Source of the DNA: Antiquaquibacter metalliresistens
Lineage (GTDB): Bacteria; Actinomycetota; Actinomycetes; Actinomycetales; Microbacteriaceae
NCBI RefSeq assembly: GCF_029211225.1
Contig: NZ_JARGEM010000003.1
Location: forward strand, 248,001 to 312,000
Direction: 5' to 3'
DNA: 64,000 nt
Position numbers and translations under genes: made by a program. Below are positions 24,258 to 32,155 of the stretch, piece by piece (within the stretch, counting starts at the first letter, position 1; each line of letters starts with the position of its first letter). The notes under the pieces were generated by a model. The model searched no databases and had not been told where the DNA came from. It was given only the letters and a program-made list of their open reading frames with translations.

Positions 24258-24283
24258 CAGATTCGCGACACCGGCGGTATGGT
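24255..24283 (+). promoter_or_regulatory. Promoter of the small membrane protein gene
   Basis: TTGCAG (24255-24260) and TATGGT (24278-24283) are separated by 17 bases. The two inverted repeats bracket it, so binding at either would interfere with transcription. Confidence 0.55.
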
Positions 24284-24287
24284 TTTG

Positions 24288-24303
24288 CCAACCAGACAGT
24301 TGG
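24288..24303. promoter_or_regulatory. Candidate TetR operator, site 2
   Basis: CCAAC-CAGACA-GTTGG, a perfect 5-bp inverted repeat with the same 6-base spacer as site 1. It covers the transcription start region and the ribosome site GGAG of the small membrane protein gene. Confidence 0.6.
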
Positions 24304-24311
24304 AGAACAGC

Positions 24312-24578
24312 ATGACCGAACTCGAAACACCCCAGCGTGCCGCCGCGCCGTCGTCGCCAGCCGCCCCGCCTTCCGTGCACGTGCGCGCGCTGATCACCTG
24401 GCTCGCGATCTTCCCGCTCGTGGCCGTCGGCCTCAGCGTCATGGCCTCGTTCGCGTCCGAGTGGCATCCCGTGCTCCGCGCGCTCGTGCTCACCGCCGTG
24501 GTGGTGCCGACCGCCGTGTACATCGTCGTGCCGAGGCTCCTCGCCCTCTACGTGAGACTGCGCGCCGGCCGTTCCTGA
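24312..24578 (+). CDS. Small membrane protein
   Basis: 88 residues from ATG 24312 with GGAG eight bases upstream. Two hydrophobic segments are seen, ALITWLAIFPLVAVGLSVMA and ALVLTAVVVPTAVYIVVPRL, separated by a short WHP-containing turn; the tail is arginine-rich. The layout suggests two membrane spans with both ends in the cytoplasm. No family assigned. Its divergent position to a TetR gene and the paired repeats between them suggest it is the target of that repressor; a role in membrane stress or small-molecule export is only a guess. Confidence 0.75.
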   Translation: MTELETPQRAAAPSSPAAPPSVHVRALITWLAIFPLVAVGLSVMASFASEWHPVLRALVLTAVVVPTAVYIVVPRLLALYVRLRAGRS

Positions 24579-24626
24579 GCCGCGCGCCCGTTACCGAACT
24601 GCGCACCCCCCGAACGGGGCTAGACC

Positions 24627-24632
24627 TTGACA
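24627..24632 (+). promoter_or_regulatory. Possible -35 box of the ice-binding-like gene
   Basis: TTGACA is a consensus -35 hexamer about 110 bases before the start. No good -10 is seen at the normal distance, so this is weak. Confidence 0.3.
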
Positions 24633-24699
24633 TCTACCGGTGCGGAGCGCAGCCTGGGCACAGGATCAGTTGGCACGAACCGAGGGACGCACATCCCGC

Positions 24700-24732
24700 T
24701 GATCATGAACGGTGCGACCGAACTCATGATCA
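24700..24732 (+). promoter_or_regulatory. Inverted repeat in the leader of the ice-binding-like gene
   Basis: TGATCATGA (24700-24708) and TCATGATCA (24724-24732) are a perfect 9-bp inverted repeat around 15 bases, ending three bases before the ribosome site. In RNA it forms an AU-rich hairpin; in DNA each arm is itself built of overlapping TGATCA and TCATGA palindromes. Either a temperature-sensitive leader or a repressor site would fit. Confidence 0.55.
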
Positions 24733-24744
24733 AAGCAGGTGCAA

Positions 24745-25680
24745 ATGCTTCTTCGTCCAACCCTTCTCCGCGCATCCGGGGTGGCACTGCTCGCCGGTGC
24801 CCTCACCTTCGCAGGCACCGCCGGCGCGGCGCACGCTGCGCCTGGCGACGTCGGATTCCTCGGCACCGCTGAGACGTTCTCGGTGCTTGCCGGCTCGAGC
24901 GTGACCAACTCCGGTGCAGGCACCTTCCTCCCCGGCGACCTGGGCGTCAGCCCGGGCACGGCGCTCGTTGGCTTCGTTCCGGCGAACCTCGGTGGGGCAT
25001 CCTATTCGGCCGGACCGGTGGCGCTCACGGCGCAGGACGACGTGACCACGGCGGCCAACGCGCTCATGGCCGTGCCGAACTACGACGTCGGCTCCGCGAA
25101 CCTCGGCGGATTCACCTACACCTCCGGTTCGTACTCGTCGGCGACCTCGCTCGACCACACCGGCACCATCACCCTTCAGGGCGACGAAGACGACGTGTTC
25201 ATCTTCACCGCGGTGAGCTCGCTCACCTCCGGCGCGGGCGCGGACTTCGCGTTCATCGGCCCCGTGCAGGCCTGCAACATCTTCTGGCGAGTCGGCAGCT
25301 CCGTCTCGATCGGCACCGGTGCCGCATTCGTCGGCACCGCGATCGCACAGGCGAGCGCGACCGTGGGCACGAATGCGACCATCGAGGGGCGCCTCTTCGC
25401 CCAGACCGCGGCCGTGACGCTGCTCGACAACGTCTTCACGACTCCGGGTTGTTCCGGCGGTGGCGACGGCACGACCATCGGAACGGCGATCGCGCCGCTC
25501 GACACCGCCACGGGCGTTCCCCGAGCCGTGGTCACGGCCGATACCGGCACCGCGGCCGCCCCCGGGCTTCCCGCGACCGGGGAGACCACATCCCTCGCAC
25601 TGGGTGCCTTCGCAGTCGCCGTGCTCGCGCTCGGCGGCGTCTTCCTCGGCCTCCGGAGTCGACGACCGCGTCGTTCATAG
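24745..25680 (+). CDS. LPXTG-anchored ice-binding-like protein (DUF3494)
   Basis: 311 residues from ATG 24745 (GCAGG five bases before); GTG 24739 is an alternative. A signal peptide spans about 1-31 (cleavage after AHA). The central domain has the DUF3494 ice-binding features: FSVLAGSSVTNSGAG, GDLGVSPGTA, SSLDHTGTITLQGDEDDVFI and GAAFVGTAIAQASATVGTNA. The C-terminus has the sortase signal LPATG at 275-279, a hydrophobic span and the basic tail RSRRPRRS. The product should be linked to peptidoglycan and face outward. DUF3494 proteins bind ice or aid adhesion; activity here is not proved. It points to a cold-exposed organism. Confidence 0.88.
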   Translation: MLLRPTLLRASGVALLAGALTFAGTAGAAHAAPGDVGFLGTAETFSVLAGSSVTNSGAGTFLPGDLGVSPGTALVGFVPANLGGASYSAGPVALTAQDDVTTAANALMAVPNYDVGSANLGGFTYTSGSYSSATSLDHTGTITLQGDEDDVFIFTAVSSLTSGAGADFAFIGPVQACNIFWRVGSSVSIGTGAAFVGTAIAQASATVGTNATIEGRLFAQTAAVTLLDNVFTTPGCSGGGDGTTIGTAIAPLDTATGVPRAVVTADTGTAAAPGLPATGETTSLALGAFAVAVLALGGVFLGLRSRRPRRS

Positions 25681-25685
25681 GCGCT

Positions 25686-25709
25686 CGCCCGCAGTCGGGT
25701 TCGCGGGCG
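25686..25709 (+). terminator. GC-rich hairpin after the ice-binding-like gene
   Basis: CGCCCGC (25686-25692) pairs with GCGGGCG (25703-25709), starting five bases after the stop codon. No U-tract follows, which is common for actinobacterial terminators. Confidence 0.5.
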
Positions 25710-25811
25710 CGAATGGGATGCCGGGGGGCATCCGTAGCACGGGGTCGAGACCACCAGAGGGGTACGCGGGTCTCGGCTCCGGGGGAAGTCCCTGCTCGCT
25801 AGGCTCCTGCC

Positions 25812-26450
25812 ATGGATTCGATCAGCGCCCCTTCGCTCGTCACCGGCGCCATCGCCCTGTTCACGATCACGAATCCGATCGGCACGTTGCCGATCTTCCT
25901 CGAACTCACCAAGGACATGCCGCCCGCGAAGCAGCGGCGCACCGCCGTGCTCGTCGCGATCGCCGTCGTGGTGGTGCTGGTGGTGGCCCTCGTCGGCGGC
26001 ACCTTCGTGCTCGACGCCTTCGGCATCGACATGACCGCGTTCAAGATCGCCGGCAATCTGCTCGTCGCCTCGATCGGCTGGGCGATGCTCACCGCGAAGT
26101 CCGATCCGGTCGCCGTCGAGCCGGGCCAATCGCCGGTCGTCGTGCCGCTCGCGATTCCGGTGCTCGCCGGTCCTGGTGCGATCGCGCTCGTGATCACCTT
26201 CGCGCACGAGTACACCGGCCTCGTCGACTACCTGCTCGGCATCGCCACCGTCATCGTGATCGGCGCCGCGGTCGCGCTCGTCTACGCCGCGGGGCCCTGG
26301 GTGGCGCGGGGGCTCAAGTCCACGGGGATGAGCGTGCTCACCCGAGTGTTCGGGTTGCTGCTGCTGGCCATCGCTCTGCAGGCGATCCTCGCCGCGCTTG
26401 CACTGGCGTTCCCGGCCTGGGCGGGGTCCGCTCCGACCTCAGGGTCGTGA
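25812..26450 (+). CDS. MarC-family (UPF0056) integral membrane protein
   Basis: 212 residues with six hydrophobic segments. The family signature is present: FTITNPIGTLPIFLELT near the N-terminus and PLAIPVLAGPGAIALVIT in the middle. A -10 TAGGCT (25800-25805) six bases before the ATG indicates a leaderless transcript. MarC proteins are inner-membrane proteins of unsettled function, with proposals of transport. The 3' end overlaps that of the opposite small gene by 12 bases. Confidence 0.88.
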   Translation: MDSISAPSLVTGAIALFTITNPIGTLPIFLELTKDMPPAKQRRTAVLVAIAVVVVLVVALVGGTFVLDAFGIDMTAFKIAGNLLVASIGWAMLTAKSDPVAVEPGQSPVVVPLAIPVLAGPGAIALVITFAHEYTGLVDYLLGIATVIVIGAAVALVYAAGPWVARGLKSTGMSVLTRVFGLLLLAIALQAILAALALAFPAWAGSAPTSGS

Positions 26451-26636
26451 TTGCGGTGGCGGTGGCACCGGCTTCGCCGCGATGACGTCGGCGATCGCGA
26501 TCGTCTCCACGCCGCGCTTGCCGTCGACCACGAGATGCGACTCGTCCGCGGTCAGCAGCATCCCGAGCGCGTCGGTGGCCCGTCCGTCGGGCAGCCGGTA
26601 GCGCACGACCACGCGCATTCCGGGCAGCAGGTTCAC
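26439..26636 (-). CDS. Standalone small SH3-like domain protein
   Basis: 65 residues from GTG 26636, whose GTGA overlaps the stop of the SDR gene, so it is translated with it. The sequence GMRVVVRYRLPDGRATDALG and the end TIAIADVIAAKPVPPPP resemble the N-terminal SH3-like barrel found in Rv0428c-type GNAT acetyltransferases, here with no acetyltransferase domain attached. A protein or nucleic-acid binding adaptor is possible. Function unknown. Confidence 0.65.
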   Translation of the reverse strand: MNLLPGMRVVVRYRLPDGRATDALGMLLTADESHLVVDGKRGVETIAIADVIAAKPVPPPPQSRP

Positions 26637-28090
26637 CACTGGCCGGGCCGGTAGTCCTTCAGGAACACGCCGAACACGTCTTCGCCGGCCTCGCCGCGCA
26701 CGATCGGGTCGTACACGCGCGCGGCGCCGTCGACGAGGTCGAGCGGGGCGTGGAAGCCCTCCTCCGCGAGGCGCACCTTCGTCGGGTGCGGTCGCTCGTC
26801 GGTGATCCAGCCGGTGTCGACGCTCGTCATGAGAATGCCGTCCGACTCGAACATCTCGCGCGCGCTCGTGCGGGTGAGCATGTTCACCGCGGCCTTGGCC
26901 ATGTTGGTGTGCGGATGCCCCGGCCCCTTGTACCCGCGACCGAACACCCCCTCCATCGCGCTCACGTTGACCACGTACTTTCGACGGGCCGCGGACGCAC
27001 GCATCGCAGGCCGCAGCTTGGAGATCAGGATGAACGGCGCCGTCGAGTTCGCCAGCTGCACCTCGAGCAACTCGATCGGTTCGACCTCGTCGACCTTCTG
27101 CGTCCACGAGTTCACGTCGTGCAGGTCGGGCACAAGCCCGCCCGCGTCGATCGCGGTACCCGCCGCGAGGCGCTCGAGCGAACTCGACCCCGCGGCCATC
27201 GCCTGCTCGGTGAGTTCCTCGGCCTTCGCCGCCGCGGCGGCGAGGATGGGGTGCGCCGTCACCGAGCGGGCGAGCGCGAGCGGGTGGGCGTCGTTGGTGT
27301 GACCGAAGGTGACCAGCTCGGGCAGGGGACCGTCTGGCAGCGGGGCGAGCTCGGCATCCACGAGCGGCTGGTAGGCGCCGGGGGAGCGGCGCACCGTCTG
27401 GGTGGCGTTGTTGATGAGGATGTCGAGGGGGCCGGCGGCCGCGACATCTTCGGCCAGTCCGATCACCTGGGCGGGGTCGCGCAGGTCGATGCCGACGACC
27501 TTGAGGCGGTCGATCCACTCGGGGGAGTCGGGCAGGCTCGTGAAGCGGCGCACGGCATCCCGGGGAAAGCGCGTCGTGATCGTGGTGTGTGCGCCGTCGC
27601 GCAGCAGCCGCAGCGCGATGTACATGCCGATCTTCGCGCGGCCGCCGGTGAGCAGCGCGCGCTTGCCGGTGAGGTCGGCGCGGGCGTCGCGCTTGGCGTG
27701 GCTCATCGCCGCGCAGTCCGGGCAGAGCTGGTGATAGAACGCGTCGACGACCGTGTACGGCTGCTTGCAGATGTAGCAGGCGCGCGCCTTGATCAGGGTG
27801 CCCGCGGTGGGCGCGCTGATGCGCTGTTCGAGGGGGATGCCGCGGGTCTCGTCATCGATGCGGTCCGGTGCACCCGTGGCGGTCGCGGCCACGACCGCCC
27901 GATCGGCATCGGCGACGACCGCCCGCAGTTCGAGGCGGCGGGCCTTCTTGACGGCCTTGAACATCTTCGCGGTGGCCTGGCGCACGGCCACGAAGTCGGG
28001 GTGTTCCTCATCGAGCTCGGCCATGCCGCGCAGCACTCGGAGGGTCGCCTCCAGATCTGCGGGATCGATGGCGGGGGTCTCGGAGGTCAC
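26633..28090 (-). CDS. Zinc-ribbon-containing atypical SDR oxidoreductase
   Basis: 485 residues from GTG 28090; a -10 TACAAT on the minus strand five bases before it supports a leaderless start. An N-terminal helical region is followed by a zinc ribbon with Cys105, Cys108, Cys123 and Cys126 (CYICKQPYT ... CPDC). The SDR domain begins with LLTGGRAKIG, then NNATQTVRR. At the active site the usual YxxxK is replaced by TNMAK in HPHTNMAKAAV, so the catalytic tyrosine is missing at that place. Substrate unknown; an unusual SDR mechanism or a non-catalytic role is possible. Confidence 0.8.
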   Translation of the reverse strand: MTSETPAIDPADLEATLRVLRGMAELDEEHPDFVAVRQATAKMFKAVKKARRLELRAVVADADRAVVAATATGAPDRIDDETRGIPLEQRISAPTAGTLIKARACYICKQPYTVVDAFYHQLCPDCAAMSHAKRDARADLTGKRALLTGGRAKIGMYIALRLLRDGAHTTITTRFPRDAVRRFTSLPDSPEWIDRLKVVGIDLRDPAQVIGLAEDVAAAGPLDILINNATQTVRRSPGAYQPLVDAELAPLPDGPLPELVTFGHTNDAHPLALARSVTAHPILAAAAAKAEELTEQAMAAGSSSLERLAAGTAIDAGGLVPDLHDVNSWTQKVDEVEPIELLEVQLANSTAPFILISKLRPAMRASAARRKYVVNVSAMEGVFGRGYKGPGHPHTNMAKAAVNMLTRTSAREMFESDGILMTSVDTGWITDERPHPTKVRLAEEGFHAPLDLVDGAARVYDPIVRGEAGEDVFGVFLKDYRPGQW

Positions 28091-28264
28091 AGAAGATTGT
28101 ACCCGGGCGACCCGTGAGCTCACGGGATGTGAGTTCTTCTCTCCAATACTCTTGACGCGGTGGATGCACAGCTTGTTGACTGTGGCCCGTCGGGGCGGCG
28201 CTGGGTTGCGGGGCCTTGACTGCTGGGTCGCTGGTGGGTAAGTCGAGAAGGGCATCTGGTTTAG

Positions 28265-28585
28265 GTGGAATCTGAGGGTGCGCCCCAGAGGGCCGACGTC
28301 GAGCGCGTCTGGATGGGCATGATTGCTGGGGGCACGACACGTGGTGAGGGGCATCAATGGGCTGCCCAATGGGTGGAGCGTAGTGTCGAGCCACGGGAAC
28401 TCATGGTTATGCGCGGCCTGCAGTACATCCACGGCTACGAGGTGCTGCGCAAGTCTGATCTCGAGATGAGGCAGGACTTCGAACGGTGGAAGGCGGACTG
28501 CGCAGCATACGATTGCGATCCGAAAGGTTGGCTTCGAGGCCGCCTCGAGATTGCCCGACGGGCGGTGGCTGAAGGAAAGGCCTGA
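28265..28585 (+). CDS. Small hypothetical protein
   Basis: 106 residues from GTG 28265; AAGGG lies about a dozen bases upstream, which is a weak site, and an ATG at 28313 would shorten it. The protein is Trp-, Arg- and Glu-rich and helical (SDLEMRQDFERWKADCAAYD). No family recognised. Its base composition is less GC-rich than its neighbours, as in the first 12 kb, which may mean recent acquisition. Reality of the gene is moderately supported. Confidence 0.5.
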   Translation: MESEGAPQRADVERVWMGMIAGGTTRGEGHQWAAQWVERSVEPRELMVMRGLQYIHGYEVLRKSDLEMRQDFERWKADCAAYDCDPKGWLRGRLEIARRAVAEGKA

Positions 28586-28691
28586 TGCAGTCGTGAGAAC
28601 GCCGGCGCCGCAAGCGGTCCGTAGACGGAGCTCACAACTATCTTGCGGAGCGGTCCTTGCGGTCGTCCGATTCATCTGACTGGTTGACCCC

Positions 28692-29003
28692 GTGAACATC
28701 CTGTTCCTCTGCAGCCGTAACCGCCTGCGCAGTCCGACTGCCGAGCGTGTGTTCGCCGACCATGCCGAGACGGATTCGGCGGGCCTCGCACCCGACGCCG
28801 AGCTGCGTCTCTCGGGCGACCAGGTGCAGTGGGCCGATCTCATCGTTGTGATGGAGAAGTCGCACCGATCGAAGCTGAAGCGGGCGTTCCCGCGACAGTT
28901 GGCGGGCAAGCGGGTCGTGTGTCTCGACATCCCAGACGACTACACGTTCATGCAGCCCGAGCTCGTCGAGTTGCTCGAGAAACGGATGGCGAAGTACCTC
29001 TAG
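28692..29003 (+). CDS. Low-molecular-weight phosphotyrosine phosphatase-like protein (COG4551)
   Basis: 103 residues from a GTG. The phosphatase loop CSRNRLRSPTAE near residues 7-18 has the CX5R(S/T) pattern. The normal DPY/F motif of larger LMW-PTPs is replaced by a short C-terminal DIPDDYTFMQPELVELLE, the form of the compact COG4551 group. It could remove phosphate from protein tyrosine or arsenylated substrates; targets are unknown. It is followed by an unrelated transporter gene with its own promoter. Confidence 0.78.
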   Translation: MNILFLCSRNRLRSPTAERVFADHAETDSAGLAPDAELRLSGDQVQWADLIVVMEKSHRSKLKRAFPRQLAGKRVVCLDIPDDYTFMQPELVELLEKRMAKYL

Positions 29004-29043
29004 CGCGCCACCACCCCGCCCGCCGACATGGCACGCTGTCACT

Positions 29044-29931
29044 GTGATCCTCACCCTCTCCCTCGCCTTGGCCTGCGCTCTCGCCTACGGCGTCTCCGAC
29101 TTCTTCGGCGCGGTGGGCGCGCGTCGCCTGCGCGTGCTGCCGGGCACGACCATCACCTACGTGATCGCGCTGCTGACCCTCCTCGTGGCGCTGCCGATCG
29201 TCGGCGGGGCGTGGTCGGGCGAGACCGTGTTCTGGGGCGCGCTCGCCGGGGTCGTTGCGATCCTGGGGTTCCTCGCCTTCTACGCCGCGCTCGCGGCCGG
29301 ACCCATCAGTCTCGCAGCACCGCTGATCGCCGTGCTCGGTTCCCTCGTGCCGGTGGTCGTCGCGGTTGTGCTCGGCGAGCGACTGTCCCCGCTCGCGTGG
29401 GTCGCTGTCGTCGTCGCGCTCGCCGGCGCCGGGTTGATCTCGGTGACGCGCCCAGGTGCGAAGTCCAGCATCCCGCCCAAGACGATCGTGCTCGGCGTGC
29501 TCGCGGGCGTGATGCTGGGGCTCTCGATCGTCTTCCTCGACCAGGCACCGCGAGAGTCGGGGGTCACATCGGCGGTCGTCGAGATCACCGTCGGGGTGGT
29601 GCTGCTCGGTGTGCTGCTGCTCGTCGTGCGCCTGCCTGCCGGACGCCGCCTGCTGGGCATGCTCGACGAGCCGCACGATGGCCCGCAGCCGACGGTCGCT
29701 CGCGCGCGAGTCGCGAGCGCGCTCGGCGGCGTGCTGCTCGGCTGCGCGAACGCGTTCCTGCTGGCCGCGCTGCAGTCGGGCAGCCTCGCGATCGTCTCGG
29801 TGCTCGTCGGGCTCTACCCGGTAGCGACCATCGTGCTCGCGAGGTTCGTGCACCACGAGCGACTCGCCCCGGTGCAACTGATCGGCGTCGTGCTCGCGAT
29901 CGGTGCGTGCGTGCTGCTGGCGTTGGCCTGA
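29044..29931 (+). CDS. EamA/DMT-family transporter
   Basis: 295 residues with ten hydrophobic segments in two EamA-type halves, each ending in a conserved GERLSP / HHERLAP element before the last helix. A -10-like CACGCT (29032-29037) lies six bases before the GTG start. The family exports metabolites at the cytoplasmic membrane; the substrate is not predictable. The stop overlaps the first base of the methyltransferase start (TGATG), so they are coupled. Confidence 0.85.
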   Translation: MILTLSLALACALAYGVSDFFGAVGARRLRVLPGTTITYVIALLTLLVALPIVGGAWSGETVFWGALAGVVAILGFLAFYAALAAGPISLAAPLIAVLGSLVPVVVAVVLGERLSPLAWVAVVVALAGAGLISVTRPGAKSSIPPKTIVLGVLAGVMLGLSIVFLDQAPRESGVTSAVVEITVGVVLLGVLLLVVRLPAGRRLLGMLDEPHDGPQPTVARARVASALGGVLLGCANAFLLAALQSGSLAIVSVLVGLYPVATIVLARFVHHERLAPVQLIGVVLAIGACVLLALA

Positions 29932-30668
29932 TGGCGAGCATCGTCGAACGACTGCGCGCCGCCGGCTGCGTCTTCGCCGAAGATGAGGCGGCGCTGCTCG
30001 AGGCGGCGACGGATGACCCCGCCACCCTCGAGGCGATGGTGCAGCGACGCGCCCAGGGCACACCCCTGGAGGTCGTGCTCGGTTGGGCGGAGTTCGCTGG
30101 CCGTCGCATCCTGATCGATGACGGCGTCTTCGTGCCGCGGCCGCGCACCGAGGCGCTCGTGGCCGCTGCGATCGAGCGGGGTCGGCCGGGCGGGGCGGTG
30201 CTCGACCTGTGCTGCGGTTCCGGTGCGGTCGGGCTCGTCGTCGCCGGGGCGCTCGGCGGCACCCTCGCCGCCACCGACCTCGACCCCGCCGCGGTCGCGT
30301 GCGCACGCCGCAACGGCGTCGATGCTCTGCTCGGTGACCTCTACGCGCCCCTGTCGCCCGCGCGGTTCGACGTGATCACCCTCGTCGCGCCCTACGTGCC
30401 GACCGACGACATCCGGTTGCTGCCGCGCGAGGCGCGACTGTTCGAGCCGCCCGTCACCCTCGACGGCGGGGCGGACGGCCTCGACGTGGTGCGGCGCGCG
30501 GTGGCCGGGGCGCCCGCGTGGCTTGCCTCCGGCGGCTGGTTCGTGACCGAGGTGAGCGAACGGCAGGCGGATGCCGTGGCCGCCGCCATCGAAGTGGCCG
30601 GGCTCGTGGCATCCATCGTGCGCGACGACGAACTCGATACAACGGTGGCCGTCGGACACTACGTTTGA
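29931..30668 (+). CDS. PrmC/HemK-like class I methyltransferase
   Basis: 245 residues. A helical N-terminal domain (RRAQGTPLEVVLGWAEFAGR) and VPRPRTEALV are PrmC-like. The SAM motif is LDLCCGSGAVGL and motif II is AATDLDPAAVACARRNG. The catalytic NPPY of glutamine methyltransferases is replaced by VAPY, so it is probably not the release-factor methylase but a relative of altered specificity. Coupled to the EamA transporter gene by a one-base overlap. Confidence 0.82.
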   Translation: MASIVERLRAAGCVFAEDEAALLEAATDDPATLEAMVQRRAQGTPLEVVLGWAEFAGRRILIDDGVFVPRPRTEALVAAAIERGRPGGAVLDLCCGSGAVGLVVAGALGGTLAATDLDPAAVACARRNGVDALLGDLYAPLSPARFDVITLVAPYVPTDDIRLLPREARLFEPPVTLDGGADGLDVVRRAVAGAPAWLASGGWFVTEVSERQADAVAAAIEVAGLVASIVRDDELDTTVAVGHYV

Positions 30669-30671
30669 GCC

Positions 30672-31604
30672 ATGGCCCGCAAACTGATTCTCGACTGCGA
30701 CCCCGGTCTCGACGACGCCCTCGCGCTGCTGCTCGCGCACGGTGACCCGGCGCTCGAGCTCGTGGGGGTGACCACGGTCGGCGGCAACGTCAGCCTCGAG
30801 AACACCACGCGCAACGCGCTCGAACTGCGGGAGTATCTGAAGTTTCCGACGGTGCCGGTCTCCGCGGGTGCCGATCGCCCGCTCGTGCGGGAACCCGTCG
30901 ACGCCTCGCACGTGCACGGCGAACGTGGACTCGGTGACATCGTGCTGCCCGCGGCGACGCTGCAGGACACGGGGGAGCACGCTGCCGACTTCATCGTCGA
31001 GGCACTGCGCAAGACCCCGGGTGCGATCGATCTCGTCGCGACCGGGCCGCTGACGAACATCGCCCTCGCCCTGCAACGCGAACCGGCGATCGCCCGCTGG
31101 GTGCGCTCGTTCACGATCATGGGCGGGTCCGCGACGCGCGGCAACGCGACGCCCGCGGCCGAGTACAACATCTACGCCGACCCGGAGGCCGCCGCGATCG
31201 TCTTCGCCGCAGACTGGAACGTCACCATGATCGGCCTCGATCTCACGCTGCAGGCGCAGGCCAATGACGCGGTGATCGAACGGATGAAGCGGCTCGGCGC
31301 TCTCGCGGACGAGCTCATCGTGCCCCTGGCCACCTTCTTCTCGAACCCCGACGATCCGGCGTGGGACGGCCAGTCGGTGCACGACGTGTGCGCCGTGGCG
31401 TACGTCAGCCGTCCCGACCTGTTCGAGCTGCGTCCCGCGCGCGTCGACGTGGAACTGAAGGGCCAGTTCACGACCGGCATGACCGTCGTCGACTTCGACC
31501 CCCTCATCCCGAACGCGAACGTCGCGGTGCGCCTCGAGGTCGCCGACTTCTGGGCCTATGTCGAGTACGCGTACGCGAGGGTCGCGGCCGAGCACACCGC
31601 CTGA
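30672..31604 (+). CDS. Inosine-uridine-type nucleoside hydrolase
   Basis: 310 residues. The calcium-binding signature DCDPGLDDA has Asp8, Asp10, Asp14 and Asp15. Further family motifs are DLVATGPLTNIALAL, MGGSATRGNATPAAEYNIYA and DGQSVHDVCAV, with the C-terminal His-Asp. The enzyme splits ribonucleosides to base and ribose in purine or pyrimidine salvage. A -10 TACGTT (30660-30665) within the end of the previous gene and six bases before the ATG suggests its own leaderless transcript. Confidence 0.93.
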   Translation: MARKLILDCDPGLDDALALLLAHGDPALELVGVTTVGGNVSLENTTRNALELREYLKFPTVPVSAGADRPLVREPVDASHVHGERGLGDIVLPAATLQDTGEHAADFIVEALRKTPGAIDLVATGPLTNIALALQREPAIARWVRSFTIMGGSATRGNATPAAEYNIYADPEAAAIVFAADWNVTMIGLDLTLQAQANDAVIERMKRLGALADELIVPLATFFSNPDDPAWDGQSVHDVCAVAYVSRPDLFELRPARVDVELKGQFTTGMTVVDFDPLIPNANVAVRLEVADFWAYVEYAYARVAAEHTA

Positions 31605-31607
31605 GGC

Positions 31608-32042
31608 TCAGCCCGTGATGAGGGCGTTGCAGTCGGTCTCGGTCGACGGGTCGACGATGAAGATCTGCACGCCCTCGGCCTCCAGGCTTCCCCACGCGAT
31701 CTGGCAGTTGCCGATCAGGTCCGACTCGCCGAGCGCGCTCGGGAACTCGAATCGCACCGTCATCGCGTCGAGGAACTCCACGGTCGGGCGCGGGTCGCGG
31801 CCCTTCGCGTAGGTCTCGGCGAGCAGCGCCACGGTGCCGCTCGGCAGCTCCCCGCCGATCACGACGACCTCGTCACTGCTCGTGTCGGCCTCGGTCTGCG
31901 TCTCCGCTTCGGCAATGGGTGCGTCCGCGGTACCGGAGTCCGGGGTTGTCGGCGTGCCCGCGCATCCGGTGAGCGCGAGGGCAAGGATGGCTGCGGCGCC
32001 GAGTGCGGCGGCCAGACGGCGGCGAGGTTCGGTGTCGATCAT
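31608..32042 (-). CDS. Small secreted lipoprotein
   Basis: 144 residues from ATG 32042. A lipoprotein signal peptide ends in the lipobox LTGC (LALALTGCAG), followed by a Thr/Glu/Asp-rich linker and a C-terminal domain with FEFPSALGESDLIGNCQIAW. The two cysteines in NCQIAW and TDCNALITG could form a disulphide. Family not recognised; the product should sit on the outer face of the membrane. Convergent with the nucleoside hydrolase (three-base gap). Confidence 0.75.
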   Translation of the reverse strand: MIDTEPRRRLAAALGAAAILALALTGCAGTPTTPDSGTADAPIAEAETQTEADTSSDEVVVIGGELPSGTVALLAETYAKGRDPRPTVEFLDAMTVRFEFPSALGESDLIGNCQIAWGSLEAEGVQIFIVDPSTETDCNALITG

Positions 32043-32155
32043 GGCTCCACCCTGCCCGGGCGGCCCTTGCAGCACCATGAGTGGAAACCACCCAGGAGGC
32101 GCAGCGCGTCGTCCGCGGGTCGGCGATCGCCCCCGCGATGTGGCACGGTTGAGCC

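Noticed and set aside
28091-28930. N-terminal extension of the zinc-ribbon SDR to 28930
   Set aside because: The added residues show no domain, and a -10 TACAAT lies just before GTG 28090.
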